From: JAOUEA01 sp963790335
Lineage (GTDB): Bacteria; Actinomycetota; UBA4738; HRBIN12
Reading direction: 5' to 3'
DNA length: 64,000 nt
NCBI GenBank assembly: GCA_963790335.1
Contig: CAWBOB010000009.1
Coordinates: 1-64,000 of the forward strand
Both the position numbers and the translations under genes were made by a program. Shown here one piece after another: positions 1 to 7,814 of the stretch. The notes under the pieces were generated by a model. That model did no database searches, was not told where the DNA came from, and saw nothing but the letters and a program-made list of their open reading frames with translations. The first letter of the stretch is position 1. Each line of letters starts with the position of its first letter.

Positions 1-2
1 GC

Positions 3-325
3 TGGGACCGGGGTGACGGGCTCGACGGGCTGCCCTACACGTGTACCTGATCGACGATGTGCCCTGGATCGATGACAAGGATGTCGTCCACGAGCTCGGG
101 GCGCAGGTGGCGGCACACGTTCGCAACGGGAGACGCGTCGCGGTGAACTGTGCGGCCGGACTGAACCGCTCGGGCCTGATCGTCGGTCGGGCGCTGATCG
201 AACTCGGCCTCGCGCCGGCCGATGCGATCGGCAAGGTGCACGCAGCCCGCGGCCCGTGGGCCTTGTCGAACGTCGCCTTCACGAAGTTCCTGCTCTTCGA
301 CTGCCGAGTCGTGACGTCACTGTAG
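3..325 (+). pseudogene. Protein tyrosine / dual-specificity phosphatase-like, frameshifted, 5' end outside window
   Basis: The downstream frame (from GTG 41) carries the CX5R phosphatase signature VNCAAGLNRSG, where the Cys would be the nucleophile and the Arg would bind phosphate; it ends at 325. This frame has a stop (TGA 14-16) just upstream. The other frame, from position 3, reads WDRGDGLDGLPYT, which resembles the usual lead-in to this domain, and stops at TGA 48-50. The two halves join naturally if one base is out of register around 40-47, so I read one gene with a frameshift. The start lies left of the window. The conserved general-acid Asp is probably in the IDDVPWIDD stretch. Family is clear; functionality is doubtful. 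Confidence 0.6.
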
Positions 326-399
326 TCCTGCGTTTGACGCAACGGTCGCCGTCTTGAGAGGCGTCGACTTCGCCGGCAACAGGTTCTGCGGCACAGGGT

Positions 400-951
400 C
401 TAAGGATGGCTGAGACGCATATGCTGCGCGAGGCCCCTGGGCGACTTCAAGACCTTTCGGCACGTTCTACACGTGCTCGTGTCCGCAATCTCTTCTCCCT
501 TCGACCCCTGATGCGGCGCCGATGAGTCACGAGCCGTCGTGGGTGTCCTCCTCCGGTTGTGGTTCTCCTCCTCGGCCTGTTCGTTCACCCCGTCGATCTC
601 CACGATGCTTCGGAACCCAGCCGCCCCCAACTTCAGAATGTCTGTAGCCATCCGGGGGTCGCCTTCACGAAGGGACTCCTCAGCGACGTCCATCGCCAGG
701 CTTTGCAGATGCCAGAACCGATCGACTCCGCCCTGGAAGAGCTCCCTGCGATACTGCCGCTTGGCCCTGTCGAAGGCGGGCATCTTCGACCACCTCCACG
801 GCGTCTGCCTGCTCCCAAGCCCGAGGGCGTTCGCCACCTCGTCAAAGCTCTTCCCCTCGCAGAGCATCTTGACCGCGATCCACTGCGCCTCGGTCAAGCC
901 TGCCCCGAGATCATCGTCTTCGGGTTCGTGGCGATCAGGTGCCTGTGTCAT
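400..951 (-). CDS. HTH protein with C-terminal C2H2 zinc finger
   Basis: A 183-residue protein with a strong ribosome site (GGGAGGG, 4 bases before ATG 951). Residues about 18-70 form a helix-turn-helix (LTEAQWIAVKMLCEGKSF onward) of the kind seen in phage terminase small subunits and related phage-like DNA-binding proteins, followed by a helical stretch. After a polar linker, the last 25 residues contain C-x2-C-x12-H-x4-H with hydrophobic residues at the classical C2H2 spacing (C-x3-L-x5-L-x2-H). This would bind one zinc and could bind DNA. It lies downstream of another HTH gene on the same strand. Role unknown; DNA binding is a reasonable inference. Confidence 0.7.
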   Translation of the reverse strand: MTQAPDRHEPEDDDLGAGLTEAQWIAVKMLCEGKSFDEVANALGLGSRQTPWRWSKMPAFDRAKRQYRRELFQGGVDRFWHLQSLAMDVAEESLREGDPRMATDILKLGAAGFRSIVEIDGVNEQAEEENHNRRRTPTTARDSSAPHQGSKGEEIADTSTCRTCRKVLKSPRGLAQHMRLSHP

Positions 952-1048
952 CGTTCCCTCCCGTCAGTCAGAGCCCTCTCACCACCGGCTGGTAGCGCGT
1001 CGGGCTTGAGATCACTTGCCGCGGCTGGCCCAACGAGCCTGGCCGCGA

Positions 1049-1354
1049 TCATGAAGCCGGGGTCCGTCGGATCCCTCGAGCTCCCTGGTCAAGGCTCGAC
1101 GGAATCTCGAGCTGAGGGAAGAAGCGCTTCACGCGCTCGGGCGGGCACCGCAGCTCCGCCGCAATCTCCTTCACGCCCTTGCCCTCGGCGGCCGGCCTGA
1201 GCGCCAGGAACTGCAGCTCGCTGAGTTCGAGTCGCGGATCCCCTTCCTCGTAACCGGTGACGCCTTCGGGTTCGCGAGTGGCTTCACGCCGAGCTTTCGC
1301 TTCGGCGAAGAAGGCGTCTACGGCCTGGTCGAGTCCGTTGCCCTCTCCATCCAT
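1049..1354 (-). CDS. Small HTH-domain protein
   Basis: A 101-residue protein starting at ATG 1354 behind a good Shine-Dalgarno (AGGAGG, 5-base spacer). The central segment (LSELQFLALRPAAEGKGVKE, about residues 43-62, and the following helix) looks like a helix-turn-helix close in style to the one in the neighbouring gene at 400-951. The N-terminus is acidic and charged; there is no membrane segment. The two genes face the same way with about 100 bases between them, so they may be co-transcribed. Likely a DNA-binding accessory protein; the specific role is not recognisable. Confidence 0.6.
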   Translation of the reverse strand: MDGEGNGLDQAVDAFFAEAKARREATREPEGVTGYEEGDPRLELSELQFLALRPAAEGKGVKEIAAELRCPPERVKRFFPQLEIPSSLDQGARGIRRTPAS

Positions 1355-1599
1355 CGCTGCCTCCTCTCTTTCGTCCTTCGCCTATGGAGTCGGCTACTCG
1401 GCCGCGAGTTCCCTCGCCCGTTGCGTTGCAGGGGATCTCAGAGGGGGTGGGACAAAGGTCTCACCAAGGATGCTCTATATGCCCTGCAGGGCACCATCTT
1501 TGAACGGAGATGTGGCGTGTCGAGTTTCCTGGCGGCCCGGATGGTCCGATGAACCGTTGCATCTCGTTGCAGGAGGTTGCGGGAACCCTCGGATACGAC

Positions 1600-1609
1600 G
1601 ACACACGGT
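1600..1609 (+). repeat. GACACACGGT dispersed repeat, copy 1
   Basis: Exact 10-base motif; with its upstream flank it is a 19-base match (1591-1609) to 5408-5426. The same motif recurs at 1672, 5385, 5417, 6743 and 6776, always in this orientation. Confidence 0.6.
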
Positions 1610-1671
1610 CCAAGCAGCCTGGGACTTCCTATTCAACACACGTCCGGTCAAACGCTGCCTGGGATCCGAGG

Positions 1672-1681
1672 GACACACGGT
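1672..1681 (+). repeat. GACACACGGT dispersed repeat, copy 2
   Basis: Exact copy of the 10-base motif, 72 bases after copy 1. Its flanks are not obviously conserved with the other copies. Confidence 0.5.
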
Positions 1682-1807
1682 TAGCAGACCGCGCTCACCC
1701 GGAGAATCCCCTCAAGTCCGCACCCCGGCGCCGTGGCCTGAGAGCCGCTCGCAACCGGAACGTTTCCTACGCTGTACCTACGGCTCGTCGGTGCCGATGG
1801 ACAAGAG

Positions 1808-2534
1808 TGACCCTTGTAGCTCCTGATCTCTCGCCTGAGTACGAGGGTATCTCTTGGCGCTGGGTGCTCTCGCCCGAAGACTTGCTGGCGGGCGTATTCG
1901 AGGATACGCCAGAGGAGTTCAGTGAGGAGTTTGTGCCCCCTCATGCCGCTGTCAACGTGGTCTCGAGGGCCCGCCTCGTTGGAACGATCCTCTGGTGGTT
2001 CGGCCCTTCCCGGAGTGGCGACACCTTGATACTCGAAGGTGCAGGCGATGACGACGAAGAGCCACCCTCGTTCTCGCGGTTGGACGATGCTACCGGATGG
2101 CTGCTTTGTTCGAGCCTCGGCCTCGATCCCGCCCCGATGCTCGAGGGTCTTCGCCAGCTTCGACGGATGGATCAGCCCATCCTGCGCGTCCAACTGGCTC
2201 GACGGCATGGCTGGTCGTGCCACATCTGCGGCGACCAGTTCCCATCCCCTTTCGCGACGTCGCCCCCGCTATACCCCTCGTTCACCTGACCCCCGGTTCC
2301 CGACATCGAGCACGTCATCCCAAGCAGGAACGGCGGAGCCCTGGTGGTAAACCTGCGGCTGGCTCATCGAGTCTGCAACCTTGCTAAGCGTGATGCCGAT
2401 CCTGCGGGCGACGCTGATGCGCAGGCCATCCTTCAACACAGGTCGAGAACTACGAACTGCTCACCGCCGGGCAGCGCAGTCGAGTCGGCCGTCAGCTCCT
2501 GCGCTTCGAGCCGCTTCGCACTGGAGACCCGTAG
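1808..2534 (+). pseudogene. HNH endonuclease remnant (in-frame stop and frameshift)
   Basis: The reading frame from about 1808 reaches a first Cys pair in HGWSCHICGDQ, then hits TGA at 2287-2289. Directly after that stop, in the same frame, comes the rest of an HNH nuclease: IEHVIPSRNGG and then NLRLAHRVCNLAK, the expected His and Asn motif. The signal then moves to a third frame around 2415-2430 (ENYELLTAGQRSRVGRQLL) and ends at TAG 2532-2534. So a zinc-ribbon HNH endonuclease with an N-terminal extension of unknown fold has lost its frame twice. Family assignment is firm; the 5' boundary is approximate. Confidence 0.65.
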
Positions 2535-2974
2535 GTCGCCTGTGGAGGCATCCCGAGTGGCGCGTTGACGTGCTCGAGGGCACGCCGGACTGCCGAATCT
2601 GGTGCCCGCGCCTTCGTATGGAGTGGATGGGAGGTTCGTGCACAGCTTCGGTGTCGACGACTTGATCCAAGAGGCGCATGAGTCCCGGGAAGTAGAGGCG
2701 GCCCACAGAGCGCGAATCCGACACCCCGGTCACTCTTCGATCACGATTCCAGACCGCACCATCGTCCCACTCCTGTCCGTGACTCCACGGGTCTACAGGC
2801 GGCACGACTCCTTGATAGACACGCGGGTGAAGCAGAGGCGCCTCGACTGCCACTGGCGAGGACGCTAGGCGCAGAAGTGAGAGCGCGCATCCGTGTCGCC
2901 ACGGTTGTAGAAGTGCTCGATCATCCAGCCACCGTTCGGTGATGGTCCACCCTGATGCTGGAAGAGCATCGAAG
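2535..2974. other. 440-base stretch without a supported gene
   Basis: Overlapping open frames exist on both strands but none has a recognisable domain or a convincing ribosome site. Position 2576-2590 shares a 15-base string with 6717-6731, which could be chance in GC-rich DNA. I see nothing else to name. Confidence 0.4.
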
Positions 2975-3487
2975 CTAGCTCCCGGCGAACCAGTCGGCCG
3001 GCCACTCGTCGTAAGGCTCCGGATCGAGCCCTTGGACACTCACGCGGCGCCACTTCACCGTGTACTCGAGCCCGGACTCGACACCGATCGCGGTGGAGAT
3101 GGTCACGCCCCAGCCGATGTCGTTGCTCACTTCCCCGGGGCCATCCACCCAGCTGTTGCCGCGGCTCTTCACGACCGTCATGTCTCGGATGTCCTCTGGC
3201 AGGCAGTCGAAGTAGCCCGTTGGGAAGAAGCTGTCTTCGGCGCCGGTCAAGACCGAGAGACCCAGGCTTGGTGGCGCTTACTCGGGGCTAAGGGGTGAGT
3301 TCAGCAGCAGGCTGGACACGACGATGACGCCCATGATGGCGGCTTCTGCACGGAGCTCCTCCTTGGATCGGGGGCTATCTGTTGGTATCACACGCTCTGC
3401 CATCTCCGATAGTCCCGGATCGGCACGCATCTTCAACGGGAAAGCGTTCGAGATCAGGTCGTCGCCGAGCGCCGGCGGGATGTCCAC
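2975..3487 (-). pseudogene. Hypothetical protein gene interrupted by in-frame TAA
   Basis: On the minus strand a frame opens at GTG 3487, runs 69 codons and stops at TAA 3280-3278. The same frame continues after the stop for about 100 codons to TAG at 2977-2975, and the downstream half looks like a normal protein (acidic, Trp- and Tyr-containing, for example DSFFPTGYFDCLPEDIRDM). I read one hypothetical gene split by a nonsense codon, although two separate small genes are possible (a TTG at 3250 could start the second). The N-terminal part ends with a hydrophobic stretch (AAIMGVIVVSSLLL). No family recognised. Confidence 0.4.
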
Positions 3488-3657
3488 GAGATGCGCCTAT
3501 CCCCGGTTCCCGGTTCGGGGCCACGATCCCGCCACGGCGCAGTCCGCATCACTACAAGATTGACCCTGGGGAGGTCCGGGAACGTGGCCCTCGCCCCTGA
3601 GTCTCTGCCTGCCGCAATGGTTCAATGCGGGGCCATGCCCCATGGAGGTTCCCCCCG

Positions 3658-5037
3658 ATGAAGTACGTCCCGAAGACCGCGCTCCTTACCCTGGTCGCTG
3701 CCATGCTGTCCCGCTCGGAGTCGCGAACGCTGGCAAGGCCTGCCTCGCCGAGAACGACACACAAGGCACCCCGAGCACTCACGATCTCCAGGCGACGATC
3801 GATGCGGCCTCGCCGGGGGACGTGATCCGCATCCGGGGCACCTGTGGCGGACCGAAGATCGAGATCGCCGAGGATCTCACGCTGGTCGGCGAGCCAAATC
3901 AGGTGGCATCAAGGCGACGATCAACGGCAAGGGGACCGAAGGAGTCATTCACGTCGAAGGTGTCGGCGTCTCACTGGTCATCAAGAACATCCGGATCACC
4001 GGCGGCAACGCTGCGGGTCAAGGTGGCGGGATTCGAAGCGATGAGGCGGTCCGCTGACCCTCGTGCGCTCCGTCGTCGATGGGAATGTGGCGCAGTTGGG
4101 TGGCGGTGGGATCTACAGCACCGGGTCGGTGACACTGAAGAGCTCCAGGGTCGTGGGCAACGAGGCGAACGCGAGCGGCGGCGGAGGAATCGCAGCTTCC
4201 TGGCTGACCTCGACGGGCAGTTCATACGCCTCCGCGGCACCACCTCTGTGGATGGCAACACGGCGAGCGGCACCGGCGGAGGGATCTACAGCCCGGGCTC
4301 CGCGCCTATCTCCATGCACGGGCAGGCGTCTGTGGTCAACAACTCCGGGCACAGCGGCGGGGGCATCCACAGTAACGGGTTGGTCAAGATGAACGATGAC
4401 TCCCGCGTTGCCAACAACTCGGGGGACAACGGCGGCGGGGTGAACGCGAACCTCATGATCATGAACCACCGCGCATCCGTGGAGTACAACGTCGGTCGGA
4501 TCGGGGCTGGTGTCTCCGCCCGAGGGGATCGTGATGAACGACGCGTCCCGCATCCAGGGCAATCGCGCTGCGCAGGGTGGTGGGGGGATCCGGTCGACTG
4601 CCGCGGAGGAGATCGTCATGAACGACCAATCTTCCGTTCGGGAGAATCACGCTGGCTTGGGCGGCGGAGGGATCTATAGCCTCGGCTCCATCACGTTGAA
4701 CGACCAGGCGTCGGTGGTCTCGAATACATCTGAGGAGAATGGCGGCGGAATATACGGTCGTCGGCTGTTTGACGCGCCCCTCATCACGATGAACGGTGAT
4801 TCATCAGTCTCCGGCAACGACGCTGTGGATGGGGGGGGCATCTACGTCGACAACTTCCATCTCGTGCTGTCCGGAGCTTCCATTATCACTAGCAACGTGG
4901 CGAGCGGCAGCGGCGGCGGCGTCAAGTTCAACGGTTCCTCCGCTGGAGCGACCATCGCGTCCGGCTGGACCGGCTCAGTGTCCGGCAATACCCCGGACCA
5001 ATGCGATCCCGAGACGAAGATCGTCGGCTGCACATAG
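3658..5037 (+). pseudogene. Secreted right-handed beta-helix (PMP-like repeat) protein, multiply frameshifted
   Basis: A ribosome site (GGAGG 3644-3648) precedes ATG 3658 and a signal peptide (MKYVPKTALLTLVAAML). The product continues through at least five frame changes, near 3710, 3900, 4055, 4195 and 4512; each piece reads sensibly in its own frame. The body consists of repeats of the type GGGGIYSTGSVTLKSSRVVGN, with recurrent GGGIY or GGGI, typical of parallel beta-helix proteins such as polymorphic outer-membrane-like repeats. The N-terminal module (DLQATIDAASPGDVIRIRG) is the usual start of such helices. The protein would be exported or cell-surface. The last frame ends at 5037. Either a decayed gene or locally poor sequence. 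Confidence 0.65.
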
Positions 5038-5100
5038 GTTTCCGCGACCGAGGATGGCAATCGCGACGGCGGAAGTTTCCGCTCGGGTGGAGGTCCCCCA

Positions 5101-5472
5101 ACGAAGCGACGAGCCGTACTACTCTGCGTCACCGGTCGCCTGGCCTTGCTGATGTTGTCCGCGGTCGGTAGCGCCTCGGCAGTGGTGAACACATGTCAGG
5201 CGAGGAACCTGACCCAAGGCACGTCGAGCGGTTCGGACCTCCAAGCCGTGATCGATGCCGCTAACCCCGGCGACACGATCCAGGTGAAGCGGGTCTGTGT
5301 CGGCAACTTCAGGATCACCACGGCAGAACTGACGCTGGTTGGTGCACCTACCGAGAGGATCAAAGGTCTCCCTGAGAGCTCTGCGACACACGGTGCGCCG
5401 AGGCCGGGGATACGACGACACACGGTTGAGGAGCTCGGGCGTCGACTCCCTCGGAACTTGAGGCCTCCATAG
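5101..5472 (+). pseudogene. Truncated paralogue of the upstream beta-helix gene, start codon lost
   Basis: This frame encodes a signal-peptide-like segment (LALLMLSAVGSASA) followed by DLQAVIDAANPGDTIQVKR and LTLVGAP, closely matching the N-terminal module of the gene at 3658. The ribosome site is also conserved (GGAGG 5089-5093, then a C-run), but the codon where the paralogue has ATG reads ACG (5101-5103). Similarity ends near 5365, exactly where the GACACACGGT repeat pair begins; the remaining codons to 5472 look random. So this is a duplicated gene that lost both its start codon and the rest of its beta-helix. Confidence 0.6.
5385..5426 (+). repeat. Tandem pair of GACACACGGT motifs
   Basis: Exact 10-base copies at 5385-5394 and 5417-5426, start-to-start distance 32. 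The 19 bases 5408-5426 are identical to 1591-1609. The pair sits at the point where the truncated beta-helix paralogue loses homology. Confidence 0.6.
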
Positions 5473-5508
5473 CGAGGTCGATTGGGGGGCGGTGGCGGGC
5501 CCCCCGGC

Positions 5509-5539
5509 GACAGACACGGTGCACGAGGGCCGGGGATTC
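5509..5539 (+). repeat. Degenerate copy of the repeat unit
   Basis: This stretch aligns with 5385-5416 with a few indels and substitutions: both contain a GACA-CACGGTGC-like start followed by GGCCGGGGAT. It suggests the unit is longer than the 10-base core, about 30 bases. Confidence 0.4.
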
Positions 5540-5621
5540 CGGCCAAGCAGTTGCGGGTCTCGATGGAGGTCCTGAATCCAAGTAGGCGCAGTTGTACTAC
5601 GATCGCTTACGCGACCGACCG

Positions 5622-6593
5622 ATGACGCGGAGGGTGAGCGTGAGGAATCGCCGGGTCCTGGGAGGGTCCCTCGCGGCCCTCGTGTGTGCATCGATCGTCG
5701 CGACCGCGCCCACGGCCTCCGCGTCGTTCCCAGGTGGGAACGGGGATATCGCCTACGCCACGCTCGGTGGTCCCCTAGCGGTACGTGCGATCGACCCCGC
5801 GGGCACCGACGATCATCGCCTCTCGATCGGGGCCGCTGACGCAGGCGATGCGGAGTACGTCGCTGACGGCACCGCCGCCGTCATCGTCGAATATCCAGGT
5901 CGTCGGAGCCGCCTCGTGCGGCTGGATCTGGAGTCATCGACGCGGACCGTGATCCTGCCGGGGACGGAGGCACCCTCCGGCACCATCTTCTCCGTGGGCG
6001 TGTCGCCGGACGACACCGAGATCGTCTTCTGCACGCTTCAGCGCCGAGGTTGGCGGCTGTTCACCGTCGGGATGGATGGCTCGGCCCTCACGCGCATCTC
6101 GTCCGGTACCGATGACTGCCACGCCGACTGGGGGAGCAACGGGCGCATCGTCGCCACCGAGGAGCTGGATTCCGGAGCGTCCCGGCTCTTCACGATGTTG
6201 CCCGACGGCTCGGATCGCCAGGTCGTCACCACGTTCCCGGTCCCGGGAGCGCGATGGAGCTTCGTGTTCTTCATGGTGCCGAGCTGGGCTCCCGATGCGA
6301 GCCACATCGTCTTCGGGGCGCAGCGCAACACTCGATACTCCGAGATCTGGTCGATCGAGCCTGACGGCTCGAACCTGGCCAACCTGACCCAGACGGCGAA
6401 GCGCAACGAGTATGGGCCACTGTTCTCACCGGACGGGTCACTCGTGGCATTCACCCGCGCACCATGGTCCCGTCGCGGTCTCGCTCCCGGCGATCTGTGG
6501 ACGATGGACACGGCCGGGGCCAACGCCTTCCGACTGAGGGACACGCCCCGAAGAGACGAGTACTCGCGCTCGTGGCAGGCGCTGGTTCCCTGA
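5622..6593 (+). CDS. Secreted TolB-like beta-propeller protein
   Basis: A 323-residue protein with an N-terminal signal peptide (about residues 1-34, ending in TASA) and then FPGGNGDIAYATLGG, the same post-signal motif as in the gene at 52117-52998. The rest consists of WD40-like/PD40 repeats such as VSPDDTEIVF, WAPDASHIVFGAQRN and FSPDGSLVAFTRAP, typical of TolB-type propellers. It should be exported and bind a protein or ligand; no enzyme motif is seen. ATG 5622 is chosen because it gives a standard signal peptide; GTG 5640 is an alternative. It is the only long intact gene between 3.5 and 7.2 kb. Confidence 0.75.
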   Translation: MTRRVSVRNRRVLGGSLAALVCASIVATAPTASASFPGGNGDIAYATLGGPLAVRAIDPAGTDDHRLSIGAADAGDAEYVADGTAAVIVEYPGRRSRLVRLDLESSTRTVILPGTEAPSGTIFSVGVSPDDTEIVFCTLQRRGWRLFTVGMDGSALTRISSGTDDCHADWGSNGRIVATEELDSGASRLFTMLPDGSDRQVVTTFPVPGARWSFVFFMVPSWAPDASHIVFGAQRNTRYSEIWSIEPDGSNLANLTQTAKRNEYGPLFSPDGSLVAFTRAPWSRRGLAPGDLWTMDTAGANAFRLRDTPRRDEYSRSWQALVP

Positions 6594-7278
6594 GCCACCC
6601 ATCGACACGCCGACGTCTCGCGCTCGCGGAAGCCTGGGGACCGTGTCCGACTAGAGCGCCGAACACATCAAGCAGGCCGTGGTCGAAGCAGCGATATGGA
6701 GCCTTCGAATCAGGTTGAGGGCACGCCGGACGACTGCCTCCAGACACACGGTGTTACGAAAGGCGGGGCGCCGACGACACACGGTCCACTGGTTTGGAGG
6801 TCAGCACGGCCCCAGCCGACGGGCGCGGAGTGACATTCTGCGCATCGCAAGAAGCTCGGCCACCACCCCGCCTCGACGTGTGCTATGGCAGAGAGCGAGA
6901 CCGAGTAACGGACCGTAGTAGGGAACCCAGAGTGGCCAAGCAGTATCCACTGGGCTGGTGCGGGATGGAGTGCCTAGGGGGAAGGCCCCACCGTGTGAGC
7001 TCGCTGCAGGAACCGAGCACCGCGAGCCAAGAGATGTTGCTTGCCACGAGCATCAACCGCTCGCTAGGGGGAGTGGAATGGCAATCACTCAGGGACCCAG
7101 GACCGTTGGGCACTCGTCGACCGGACACGCCCAAGCGTGGAGCACCAGATGATTCCCCGACGTCCCCGGGACCGGGTTCGGGATGAGGATCGATCTCGTC
7201 CGGGATGCCTCAGGGTGACGGGCTCGGGTCGCCTGTGTCAGAGGTAGACTCGCCCCGTTGGCACCTGGGGAGGCCGCC
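6594..7278. other. Long intergenic stretch with a repeat pair
   Basis: About 680 bases without a supportable gene. It contains the third pair of GACACACGGT motifs (6743, 6776). Open frames here lack ribosome sites and recognisable domains. The base composition moves to the very GC-rich pattern of the rest of the window near its right end. Confidence 0.5.
6743..6785 (+). repeat. Tandem pair of GACACACGGT motifs
   Basis: Exact copies at 6743-6752 and 6776-6785, start-to-start distance 33, close to the 32 seen at 5385/5417. The second copy is followed by CC as in copy 1 at 1600. Confidence 0.6.
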
Positions 7279-7788
7279 TTGTCCGAGATCCGGGAATCCA
7301 TATCGAGCGCCGTCCACTATCTGTCGGAACACCCCGATGAGGCGCGGTACACGGACGCCTCCGCGCGCGCGAAGCTTGGCGAGGGCCTTCGGACCGAGGT
7401 GGAGGGGCCGGCGGGAGAACGCATCTCCACCGACATGCCGAAGGGCGTGGGCGGGAGGGCGGAAGAGCCATCACCAGGATGGCTGTTCAGGGCGGCGATC
7501 GCATCATGTGTGGCGACAACCGTCGGCATGGAAGCAGCCCGGGATGGGTCGGTGCTCTCCTCGCTCGAGGTCGAGGTCGACAGCGTGTCCGACGACCGTG
7601 GAATCCTGGGCATGGACGAGTCGGCTCCTGTGGGTCCACTCTCGATCGGGATCCGGATAAGGGCACGGTCTGATGGCGTTGAAGAGTCGCGGCTGCGTCG
7701 GGTGGTGGAACTCGGCGTGCAGCGGTGCCCGGTGATCGATGCGACCAAGCGTGCGGTTGAAGTCTCGCTCGAAATCCGAACCTCGTGA
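7279..7788 (+). CDS. OsmC family protein
   Basis: A 169-residue protein of the OsmC/Ohr superfamily, thiol-dependent peroxidases that reduce organic hydroperoxides. The two redox Cys are placed as in the family: one in the central helix (AAIASCVATTVGMEA), the other near the C-terminus (VQRCPVIDATKRAVE). TTG 7279 is preferred because GGGGAGG lies at 7267-7273, although TTG 7258 is also in frame. A remnant esterase gene follows only 26 bases downstream. A second OsmC protein is encoded at 62462. Physiological substrate not determinable. Confidence 0.8.
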   Translation: MSEIRESISSAVHYLSEHPDEARYTDASARAKLGEGLRTEVEGPAGERISTDMPKGVGGRAEEPSPGWLFRAAIASCVATTVGMEAARDGSVLSSLEVEVDSVSDDRGILGMDESAPVGPLSIGIRIRARSDGVEESRLRRVVELGVQRCPVIDATKRAVEVSLEIRTS

Positions 7789-7814
7789 TGACCATGGCGA
7801 GCAGGAGGTCGTAG

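Larger units (their letters stand above)
1355..1807. other. Gene-poor stretch with GACACACGGT motif copies
   Basis: No credible gene is seen here. Open frames exist on both strands but none has a ribosome site or recognisable family. The stretch holds two copies of the 10-base motif GACACACGGT (1600-1609, 1672-1681). The first copy lies inside a 19-base sequence (1591-1609) that recurs identically at 5408-5426. Confidence 0.5.

Noticed and set aside
2287..2289. Selenocysteine or recoded TGA in the HNH gene
   Set aside because: No selenocysteine insertion element or selenoprotein family match; a second frame break downstream points to decay.
2576..6731. 15-base match between 2576-2590 and 6717-6731 as a repeat element boundary
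   Set aside because: A 15-base match is not far above chance in 64 kb of GC-rich DNA and the flanks do not align.
5385..6785. GACACACGGT pairs as a CRISPR array
   Set aside because: Spacing is about 32 bases but only two copies occur at each site, the repeat core is 10 bases, and no cas gene is present.
6794..7186. 130-codon open frame left of OsmC
   Set aside because: No ribosome site, odd composition and no similarity to known domains.
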